This document shows, in pieces, positions 1-4,820 of a stretch of DNA of 5,976 nucleotides. The position numbers were made by a program, and so were the translations under genes. Numbering within the stretch: position 1 is the first letter of the stretch; every line of letters starts with the position of its first letter. The DNA lies in the NCBI GenBank assembly GCA_002453275.1, contig DKGN01000041.1:1-5976 (forward strand), read 5' to 3'. The notes beneath the pieces were generated by a model. The model saw nothing but the letters and a program-made list of their open reading frames with translations. It made no database searches and was not told the DNA's origin. Source of the DNA: Caryophanales bacterium UBA6769. Its GTDB lineage: Bacteria > Bacillota > Bacilli > Bacillales > UBA6769.

Positions 1-900
1 GGTATGACAGAGACCCCCCTTGTCATCGTAGATACACAAAGAGGGGGACCAAGTACTGGGCTCCCTACTAAGCAGGAACAATCTGACCTTATGCAGATGA
101 TTTATGGGACCCATGGTGAAATACCTAAAATTGTATTAGCACCAAGCACGGCTGAAGAAGCATTTTATGACACAGTTCAGGCATTTAATTTAGCAGAATA
201 TTATCAATGTCCTGTTATTATTTTATCCGATTTGCAACTATCTTTAGGCAAGCAGACTGTTTCTTCATTAGATTACGCGAAGGTAAACATAAATCGTGGA
301 AAATTAATTAAAAATGAACCATTACCGGAACTTGAAAATAAAGATTACTTTAAACGCTATAAACTAACTGAGGACGGCATCTCCCCTCGCGTGTTGCCAG
401 GTACAAAAGATGGCTTGCATCATGTCACAGGTGTTGAGCACGATGAAACAGGTAGGCCATCTGAAACAGCAGAAAACCGGCATTTACAAATGTCAAAGCG
501 AATGCGAAAAATGGAGACAGTTGTGTCCCGATTTAATAATCCCGTGCATATCCATGCACCGCATGAACAAGCAGATCTGCTTCTTGTTGGTTTTAATTCA
601 ACACGTGGGGCAATTGAAGAAGCGATACCTCGTCTTGAAGCAGATGGATTAAAGGTTAACTATGCTCAAATTCGGCTTTTGCATCCATTTCCTGCTGAAG
701 TGTTAACACCGTATGTTACTAATGCCACTCACGTTATCGTTGTAGAAAATAACTACACTGGTCAATTAGCCAATTTAATAAAATTAAATATCGGGAACGT
801 AGATAAAATCCAAAGTGCATTAAAGTTTGATGGAACGCCATTTTTACCAGGAGAAGTGTATACGAAAACAAAGGAGTTGGTTCCAATTGGCAACTTTTAA
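1..900 (+). CDS. korA: 2-oxoacid:ferredoxin oxidoreductase, alpha subunit (5' truncated by window edge)
   Basis: Substrate-binding and pyrimidine-binding subunit of a CoA-dependent 2-oxoacid:ferredoxin oxidoreductase. The likely reaction is 2-oxoglutarate + CoA + oxidised ferredoxin to succinyl-CoA + CO2 + reduced ferredoxin, in the cytoplasm. The frame is open from base 1, and the Met at base 4 is internal, because the family motif (G)MTETPLVIVD runs through it. About 299 residues are present; Bacillus alpha subunits with the fused gamma domain are near 580, so roughly the N-terminal half is missing. Visible parts are the conserved DTQRGGPSTGLPTKQEQSD stretch near fragment residue 11 and the C-terminal PFOR domain-II region at about 190-280 (LLVGFNSTRGAIEEA, then LLHPFPAEVL and VVENNYTGQL). 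The stop lies 14 nt inside korB, which suggests translational coupling and a heterodimer. Substrate preference (2-oxoglutarate or another oxoacid) cannot be read from the fragment. Confidence 0.93.
   Translation, partial: GMTETPLVIVDTQRGGPSTGLPTKQEQSDLMQMIYGTHGEIPKIVLAPSTAEEAFYDTVQAFNLAEYYQCPVIILSDLQLSLGKQTVSSLDYAKVNINRGKLIKNEPLPELENKDYFKRYKLTEDGISPRVLPGTKDGLHHVTGVEHDETGRPSETAENRHLQMSKRMRKMETVVSRFNNPVHIHAPHEQADLLLVGFNSTRGAIEEAIPRLEADGLKVNYAQIRLLHPFPAEVLTPYVTNATHVIVVENNYTGQLANLIKLNIGNVDKIQSALKFDGTPFLPGEVYTKTKELVPIGNF
870..876 (+). promoter_or_regulatory. Ribosome binding site that fixes the korB start
   Basis: AAAGGAG lies inside the 3' end of korA, 10 nt before the TTG at 887. It supports TTG 887 over the in-frame ATG at 830, which has no Shine-Dalgarno sequence and would add 19 residues not seen in the family. 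Confidence 0.75.
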
Positions 901-1753
901 AGACTTTCGCAATAAAGTAAGGCCAAATTGGTGTCCCGGTTGTGGTGACTTTTCTGTGCAAGCTGCAATTCAGCGTGCGGCCGCTAATGTCGGCTTGGAA
1001 CCCGATGATTTAGCAGTCATTTCAGGAATTGGTTGCTCTGGCAGAATTTCAGGTTATATAAATACTTATGGATTTCACGGAATTCATGGCAGGGTACTTC
1101 CAATTGCACAAGGTGTTAAAATGGGGAACCGTGATTTGACAGTCATTGCTGCTGGTGGAGACGGAGACGGATTTGCCATTGGATTAGGCCACACACTTCA
1201 TGCCATCCGTCGAAATCTTGATATGACATATATCGTTATGGATAACCAGGTTTACGGCTTGACCAAAGGGCAAACGTCACCACGTAGTGATTTTGGCTTT
1301 GTTACAAATAGTACGCCCGAAGGGTCCATTGAATCAACGCTATCAATTATGGAAATGGTCTTAACAGCGGGCGCAAGCTTTGTAGCCCAAAGCTTCTCAA
1401 GTGATTTAAAAGAACTGACTTCTATCATCGAACAAGGCATTGAACATGAAGGCTTCTCATTTATTAATGTGTACAGTCCATGTGTGACGTATAATAAAAT
1501 TAATACGTACGATTGGTTTAAAGAAAATTTAGTCCGCCTTGATGAACAAGAAAACTATGATCCCGCTAATAAGATTAAGGCGATGAAAACCTTAATGGAA
1601 AATGATGGACTTGTCACAGGTCTCATTTACCAAGACAAACAGAGAAAATCTTACCAAGATTTAATAAAAGGCTATAGCAAAACGTCATTAGCCCACAGTA
1701 ATTTGGATTTGACAGAAGAGAAATTTAACGAACTATTAAAAGAATTTGTGTAA
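887..1753 (+). CDS. korB: 2-oxoacid:ferredoxin oxidoreductase, beta subunit (TPP- and Fe-S-binding)
   Basis: Catalytic subunit that binds thiamine pyrophosphate and a [4Fe-4S] cluster and passes electrons to ferredoxin. It is 288 residues from the TTG start, the usual length, and begins (M)ATFKDFRNKVRPNWCPGCGDF. Visible motifs are the probable cluster ligands C16 and C19 (CPGC), C50 (GIGCSGR) and C199 (SPCVTYN), and the TPP/Mg motif from GDGDG at 91-95 to N120 (VMDNQVYG). The HGRVLPIAQGVK segment is also typical. The TTG is chosen because of the well-placed RBS and agreement with the N-terminus remembered for Bacillus homologues. The gene overlaps korA by 14 nt and ends at a terminator, so it is the last gene of its operon. 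B. subtilis 168 lacks this pair as far as I recall, whereas B. cereus-type and many alkaliphilic Bacillaceae have it next to miaB. Whether the substrate is 2-oxoglutarate is inferred. Confidence 0.94.
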   Translation: MATFKDFRNKVRPNWCPGCGDFSVQAAIQRAAANVGLEPDDLAVISGIGCSGRISGYINTYGFHGIHGRVLPIAQGVKMGNRDLTVIAAGGDGDGFAIGLGHTLHAIRRNLDMTYIVMDNQVYGLTKGQTSPRSDFGFVTNSTPEGSIESTLSIMEMVLTAGASFVAQSFSSDLKELTSIIEQGIEHEGFSFINVYSPCVTYNKINTYDWFKENLVRLDEQENYDPANKIKAMKTLMENDGLVTGLIYQDKQRKSYQDLIKGYSKTSLAHSNLDLTEEKFNELLKEFV

Positions 1754-1760
1754 ATGTGCT

Positions 1761-1802
1761 AGCTCTTATCTATTCTTATGAATAGTAGAGCTTTTTCTTT
1801 TT
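1761..1802 (+). terminator. Rho-independent terminator after korAB
   Basis: The hairpin has outer arms AGCTCT/AGAGCT and inner arms CTATTC/GAATAG, separated by a small asymmetric internal loop (3 nt against 1 nt), with a TTAT loop. A T-rich run, five T, C, then five T, ends at 1802. It starts 7 nt after the korB stop. Confidence 0.8.
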
Positions 1803-1821
1803 GAGCAATTTTTGTTATAAT
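1793..1821 (+). promoter_or_regulatory. Sigma-A promoter with extended -10, for miaB-ricA
   Basis: TGTTATAAT at 1813-1821 is a perfect extended -10 (TGN-TATAAT). The -35 position about 17 nt upstream falls in the terminator T-run (TTTTCT at 1793-1798) and is poor, so the extended -10 probably carries recognition. The expected start is near 1828. A second, weaker possibility is TTGACT at 1829-1834 with ATAAAA at 1852-1857, spacing 17. Either would give a short leader ahead of the miaB RBS (AGGAGG, 1868-1873). Confidence 0.6.
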
Positions 1822-1880
1822 GTGTAAGTTGACTAGTTCTGAATGTATAAAATAAAAATTGAAGATGAGGAGGAGAAATC

Positions 1881-3398
1881 ATGACAAAAAAACTAAATGA
1901 ACATAATTCTTCGGACATAAAATCCGAAAAGGATTATTCGAAGTACTTTGAAACAATCTATCAACCCCCGTCTTTAAAGGACGCTCGTCGCCGTGGCAAA
2001 GAAGAAGTAACGATTGATTATGAATTTAAGATTCCAGAAGATATAAAAGATATTGGTGTAGGACGTAAATTTTACATTCGCACGTATGGCTGTCAAATGA
2101 ATGAGCATGACACAGAGGTCATGGCAGGCATTTTGACTGAATTAGGTTATGCGGCAACAATGGAAGCTGAGGATGCTGATGTCATTTTATTAAATACGTG
2201 TGCGATTCGAGAAAATGCTGAGAACAAAGTGTTTGGTGAGATCGGGCACTTGAAAGCTTTAAAAAGAGAGAAGCCCGAACTAATTATTGGTGTCTGTGGC
2301 TGTATGTCTCAGCAGGAATCGGTTGTAAATCGAATTTTACAAAAGCACCCACAAGTCGATTTAATTTTTGGAACTCATAACATTCACCATCTTCCAAATC
2401 TCTTAAAAGACGCTTATTTTAGCAAGGAAATGGTTGTTGAAGTGTTATCTAAAGAAGGCGACATTATTGAAAATTTACCGCGTGTGAGAAAAGGAAATAT
2501 TTCTGGATGGGTTAACATCATGTACGGTTGTGATAAATTTTGCACGTATTGTATCGTTCCATATACGAGAGGAAAAGAACGAAGCCGAATGCCTAAAGAT
2601 ATTATTGAAGAGGTGCGGCATCTCGCACGTGCAGGCTATCAAGAGGTAACTCTTTTAGGCCAGAATGTGAATGCATATGGTAAGGATCTTGATTCTGAAT
2701 ATGGGTTAGGGCAGCTCATGGACGAGATTAGAAAAATTGACATTCCGCGAGTCCGCTTTACGACGAGCCATCCAAGGGATTTTGATGATCATTTAATTGA
2801 AGTGCTTGCGAAAGGTGGCAACCTCGTTGAACATATTCACTTACCAGTCCAGCACGGAAATACAGACATATTAAAGTTAATGGGGAGAGTTTATTCACGG
2901 GATGAATATTTGGAGCTTGCGCGAAAAATTAAGAAAGCCATCCCAAATGTTGTCCTAACGACTGATATAATTGTAGGTTTTCCGAACGAAACAGAAGAAC
3001 AATTCGAAGATACTTTATCACTCTATCGAGAAGTTGGATATGACAGTGCATTTACATTTATTTATTCCCCAAGAGAAGGAACGCCTGCAGCTAAAATGAA
3101 AGACGATGTCCCAATGACAGTAAAAAGGGAACGCCTGCAGCGACTTAATGCACTTGTCAATGAAATCGCATATGAAAAAAATCAAACATATGTAAACGAA
3201 ATCGTAGAAGTTCTCGTACAAGGAGAAAGTAAAAAGAATGCTGGAGTTCTAACAGGCTACACGAGAGGGAACAAGGTTGTACACTTTGAAGGCCCTAAAT
3301 CTTTGATTGGAAAGTTAGTTAACGTTAGAGTGAGAACAGCAAAAACTTGGACACTTGATGGAGAACGGGAAGAAATATTAGAGGTGAAAAGCTCGTGA
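1881..3398 (+). CDS. miaB: tRNA-2-methylthio-N6-dimethylallyladenosine synthase (MiaB)
   Basis: Radical-SAM methylthiotransferase that adds CH3-S to C2 of i6A37 in tRNAs reading UNN codons, giving ms2i6A37. It acts in the cytoplasm and uses two [4Fe-4S] clusters. It has 505 residues, near the Bacillus length of about 509. A family-typical N-terminal extension (about 1-60, with YFETIYQPPSLKDARRRG) precedes the MTTase domain. Auxiliary-cluster cysteines are C71 (YGCQMNEHD), C107 (NTCAIRENAE) and C141 (CGCMSQQ). The radical-SAM motif CxxxCxxC is C217, C221, C224 (MYGCDKFCTYC). HLPVQHG, TTDIIVGFPNET and SPREGTPAA follow, and a TRAM RNA-binding domain covers about 438-501. The ATG has AGGAGG 7 nt upstream. 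Its stop overlaps the ricA start by 4 nt. All catalytic cysteines are present, so the enzyme should be active. Its paralogue MtaB (YqeV, acting on t6A37) is excluded by this exact motif set, length and gene context. Confidence 0.98.
   Translation: MTKKLNEHNSSDIKSEKDYSKYFETIYQPPSLKDARRRGKEEVTIDYEFKIPEDIKDIGVGRKFYIRTYGCQMNEHDTEVMAGILTELGYAATMEAEDADVILLNTCAIRENAENKVFGEIGHLKALKREKPELIIGVCGCMSQQESVVNRILQKHPQVDLIFGTHNIHHLPNLLKDAYFSKEMVVEVLSKEGDIIENLPRVRKGNISGWVNIMYGCDKFCTYCIVPYTRGKERSRMPKDIIEEVRHLARAGYQEVTLLGQNVNAYGKDLDSEYGLGQLMDEIRKIDIPRVRFTTSHPRDFDDHLIEVLAKGGNLVEHIHLPVQHGNTDILKLMGRVYSRDEYLELARKIKKAIPNVVLTTDIIVGFPNETEEQFEDTLSLYREVGYDSAFTFIYSPREGTPAAKMKDDVPMTVKRERLQRLNALVNEIAYEKNQTYVNEIVEVLVQGESKKNAGVLTGYTRGNKVVHFEGPKSLIGKLVNVRVRTAKTWTLDGEREEILEVKSS
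3381..3387 (+). promoter_or_regulatory. Ribosome binding site of ricA inside miaB
   Basis: GAGGTGA sits 7 nt before the GTG start at 3395. The GTGA overlap of ricA start and miaB stop, with this internal RBS, indicates translational coupling and settles the GTG as the start. Confidence 0.75.
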
Positions 3399-3760
3399 CG
3401 TATTCGAAAGAACAAATTATTGAAAAAGCAATGGAGCTTGCCGACATGGTCACTCAGACAGAGCAAGTAAGTTTTTTTAAAAAAGCTGAAGCTAAAATTA
3501 ATGAACACGAAAAAATCCAAGGTTTGATTGCTAGTATTAAAAAGCATCAAAAGGAAGCAGTTAATCTTCAACATTACCAAAAACATGAAGCCTTAAAAAA
3601 AGTCGAAGCGACAATTGATGATTTAATGGCACAAGTAGATGAAATTCCGTTAGTACAGGAATTCAAACAATCGCAAACAGAAGTAAATGAACTCCTTCAA
3701 ACGATTGCGACTACAATTTCTGATACGGTAACAAATAAAATTACAAATGAAGAGGAATAA
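3395..3760 (+). CDS. ricA: RicA/YmcA family regulator, short and cysteine-free
   Basis: Homologue of B. subtilis RicA (YmcA), of the YlbF/YmcA helical family. In B. subtilis RicA forms the RicA-RicF-RicT complex, which speeds Spo0A phosphorelay output (sporulation, biofilm, competence) and acts with RNase Y in mRNA maturation. This protein has 121 residues; B. subtilis RicA has 143. The matching core runs almost end to end: SFFKKAEAKINEHEKI near 26-41, KKHQKEAVNLQHYQKHEALKKVEA near 48-71, EIPLVQEFKQSQTEVNELLQ near 83-102, then TISDTVTNKIT. The protein is nearly all helical, with no signal peptide or membrane segment. It stops at NEEE and lacks the roughly 22-residue tail that in B. subtilis carries the cysteine near the C-terminus reported as an Fe-S ligand; no Cys remains. 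A terminator begins 6 nt after the stop, so the short end looks real and not a frameshift. The T7A6 run at 3472-3484 is in frame. Confidence 0.93.
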   Translation: MTYSKEQIIEKAMELADMVTQTEQVSFFKKAEAKINEHEKIQGLIASIKKHQKEAVNLQHYQKHEALKKVEATIDDLMAQVDEIPLVQEFKQSQTEVNELLQTIATTISDTVTNKITNEEE

Positions 3761-3766
3761 CCATCT

Positions 3767-3790
3767 AGGCACCTGCAAAGGTGTCTTTTT
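3767..3790 (+). terminator. Rho-independent terminator after ricA
   Basis: The 8-bp stem AGGCACCT/AGGTGTCT (one G-T pair) closes a GCAA tetraloop of the GNRA type and runs straight into a T-run at 3786-3790. It ends the miaB-ricA unit and separates it from cotE. Confidence 0.87.
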
Positions 3791-3808
3791 CACGGCTATT
3801 TTCGTATA

Positions 3809-3962
3809 ACCGCTCCGGCAGAATACTTCGCTTTCCGTGGGCGGCTAGTGAGCCTCCGCTCGCTACAATGACCAAATATAGAGTTAAAAAAATAATTGAA
3901 TAACTGAAAGCAACATCTGCTATTAAATAAGAATAAGACATGAAGTAATAAGCCGGAGCGGT
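3809..3962. repeat. MITE-like interspersed repeat with 11-bp terminal inverted repeats
   Basis: ACCGCTCCGGC at 3809-3819 is exactly inverted as GCCGGAGCGGT at 3952-3962, bounding a 154-bp block with no coding capacity. The first 57 bases after the left edge are about 65% G+C, then the sequence becomes strongly AT-rich (about 3867-3951). Inside the G+C-rich part an 8-bp hairpin, TAGTGAGC (3846-3853) with GCTCGCTA (3858-3865) and a CTCC loop, contains one G-T pair. The wording CAGAATACTTCGCTTTCCGT, followed by GGGCGGCT and GTGAGCCTCC, resembles, from memory, a repeat scattered between genes in many Bacillaceae. No transposase and no clear target-site duplication is visible. It could be a degenerate or internally replaced copy of a longer palindromic element. 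Mobility is inferred, not shown. Confidence 0.6.
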
Positions 3963-3989
3963 CAGATCTAATCAATTACCGCATAGTAT
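3962..3989 (+). promoter_or_regulatory. Candidate sigma-E-type promoter of cotE (distal)
   Basis: The -10-like CATAGTAT at 3982-3989 matches CATACAAT at 6 of 8 positions. TCAGATC at 3962-3968 matches the sigma-E -35 (KMATATW) at 5 of 7, with a 13-nt spacer. In B. subtilis cotE is read from a sigma-E promoter and, later, a sigma-K promoter. The match is only moderate, and its -35 touches the right end of the inverted repeat. It would give a leader of about 125 nt. Confidence 0.35.
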
Positions 3990-4024
3990 CGGTTAACTGC
4001 AAGGCTTATAAGGTGCAGCTCTTG

Positions 4025-4046
4025 TTTTTAATTTTTAATTTTAATT
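4025..4046 (+). other. T-rich tract with three imperfect TTTTTAA units
   Basis: Three consecutive T4-5AA units lie 17 nt upstream of the candidate sigma-K -35 and just before a short G-run (4048-4052). This could be curved DNA or an upstream-element-like stretch. No convincing hairpin pairs with it, so it is not called a terminator. Confidence 0.3.
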
Positions 4047-4062
4047 CGGGGGTTCAAAAGCG

Positions 4063-4090
4063 AACACAGGGCATACGCCTTGCATAGTAT
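4063..4090 (+). promoter_or_regulatory. Candidate sigma-K-type promoter of cotE (proximal)
   Basis: AACA at 4063-4066 fits the sigma-K -35 (mACm). A 16-nt gap leads to CATAGTATG at 4083-4091, which fits CATAnnnTA except for the last base. It lies 33 nt before the cotE start, so any leader would be short. The 9-mer GCATAGTAT here (4082-4090) repeats that of the distal candidate exactly. Family knowledge of dual cotE promoters supports the call; the site itself is inferred. Confidence 0.45.
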
Positions 4091-4123
4091 GTCAGTGAAG
4101 AAATTGATGAGGAGGTATAATCA

Positions 4124-4690
4124 ATGTCTTTTGCTGACAATGAAAACTATAGAGAGATTATAGCAAAGGCAGTTTGCGGAAAAGGTCGTAAGTTTTCTAA
4201 GGCAACACATACAGTGAACCCGTTACACAAACCATCAAGCATATTAGGGTGCTGGATTATAAATCATGATTACAAAGCAAGAAAAGATGGAGACTGCGTC
4301 GAAGTTGAAGGTAGTTATGATATAAACCTATGGTATTCCTATAATAAAAACACAAAAACTGAAGTCGTAACGGAGAGTGTGAAATACAGTGATGTCATTC
4401 CGTTAAAAATTAAAGATGAAGACTGTATAACGGATGATTATGATGTTGTCGTTAGAACGATCCAACAACCGAACTGTCTAGAGGCAACCATTTCTCCAAA
4501 TGGTCACAAATTAATTGTGGAAGTCGAAAGAGAATTTATCGGAGAAGTAATCGGTGAAACTAAGCTTTGTGTCCGTGTTAATCCTGATGGCTGTGTTGAT
4601 GAAGTCGAGGCAGAGGATTCAGAATACGATTTTGACGAAGAATTTGAAGATTTAGATGCTGACTTTTTACTAGGCGAGCTTGATGAATAA
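4124..4690 (+). CDS. cotE: Outer spore coat morphogenetic protein CotE
   Basis: Morphogenetic protein made in the mother cell during sporulation. It forms a layer round the forespore and recruits outer-coat proteins (exosporium attachment in B. cereus relatives). It has 188 residues; B. subtilis CotE has 181. The conserved path is clear: YREIIAKAV..KGRKFSKATHT at 9-30, KPSSILGCWIINH at 36-48, the YDINLWYSYNKNTKTEVVTE stretch at 65-84, QQPNCLEATISPNGHKL at 114-130 and EREFIGEVIGETK at 135-147. The end (about 158-188) is a strongly acidic tail, as in other CotE proteins. There are seven cysteines (18, 43, 58, 101, 118, 149, 157), more than the three I recall for B. subtilis. The RBS AGGAGGT lies at 4110-4116, 7 nt before the ATG. 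It is monocistronic by context, between the ricA terminator and its own 3' hairpin, with candidate sporulation promoters upstream. Confidence 0.97.
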   Translation: MSFADNENYREIIAKAVCGKGRKFSKATHTVNPLHKPSSILGCWIINHDYKARKDGDCVEVEGSYDINLWYSYNKNTKTEVVTESVKYSDVIPLKIKDEDCITDDYDVVVRTIQQPNCLEATISPNGHKLIVEVEREFIGEVIGETKLCVRVNPDGCVDEVEAEDSEYDFDEEFEDLDADFLLGELDE

Positions 4691-4696
4691 AATTAC

Positions 4697-4738
4697 GGTT
4701 CAGATGGATTAAACATTCCATCTGAACCAATTAATTTT
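4697..4738. terminator. Terminator-like hairpin between cotE and mutS
   Basis: A perfect 12-bp stem, GGTTCAGATGGA (4697-4708) and TCCATCTGAACC (4717-4728), encloses an 8-nt loop and starts 6 nt after the cotE stop. The following stretch is AATTAATTTT, not a clean T-run. Termination may therefore be partial, or the hairpin may mainly stabilise the cotE mRNA 3' end. Confidence 0.7.
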
Positions 4739-4757
4739 CTAAGAATATGACTGTATA

Positions 4758-4766
4758 TGCTATAAT
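4758..4766 (+). promoter_or_regulatory. Sigma-A extended -10 promoter for mutS
   Basis: TGCTATAAT is a perfect TGN-TATAAT. The -35 position (TCTAAG, about 4738-4743) is poor. The start is expected near 4773, giving a leader of roughly 48 nt with the RBS AAGGTGG at 4801-4807. This lets vegetative mutS expression run independently of sporulation-specific cotE. Confidence 0.65.
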
Positions 4767-4820
4767 AGGGACAGACAAAATTGGACTACTATGTAGAAAT
4801 AAGGTGGGGAAAATAGAATT

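Noticed and set aside
410..652. 80-residue + strand frame inside korA.
   Set aside because: It overlaps a conserved part of korA in another frame and shows no family features.
827..886. Longer korB using the upstream in-frame TTG at 827 or ATG at 830.
   Set aside because: No ribosome binding site fits these starts, the added residues are unlike the family N-terminus, and AAAGGAG is correctly placed for TTG 887.
3078..3141. A 14-base exact direct repeat (GGAACGCCTGCAGC) at 3078-3091 and 3128-3141 inside miaB.
   Set aside because: The copies are read in different frames and encode two separate conserved MiaB motifs (GTPAA and ERLQR), so the match is best explained by coincidence.
3257..3586. 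Minus-strand 109-residue open frame across the miaB-ricA junction, and the other minus-strand frames at 734-961, 1252-1440, 3018-3221 and 5507-5689.
   Set aside because: Each lies antisense to a conserved gene, lacks recognisable family motifs and has no supported start signals. They are shadows of the + strand genes.
3868..3903. An 11-codon reading frame (MTKYRVKKIIE) inside the repeat.
   Set aside because: It has no ribosome binding site and lies in the AT-rich interior of a non-coding repeat.
3997..4018. Imperfect palindrome CTGCA...TGCAG followed by T-rich sequence, resembling an attenuator or terminator.
   Set aside because: Only 5 bp pair across a 12-nt loop. The inner CTTATAAG cannot extend the stem with a realistic loop, and the T-rich part is broken by AA.
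4791..4796. ATG-TAG start-stop minimal upstream frame in the mutS leader.
   Set aside because: No Shine-Dalgarno sequence precedes it, and chance occurrence is likely in AT-rich leader sequence.
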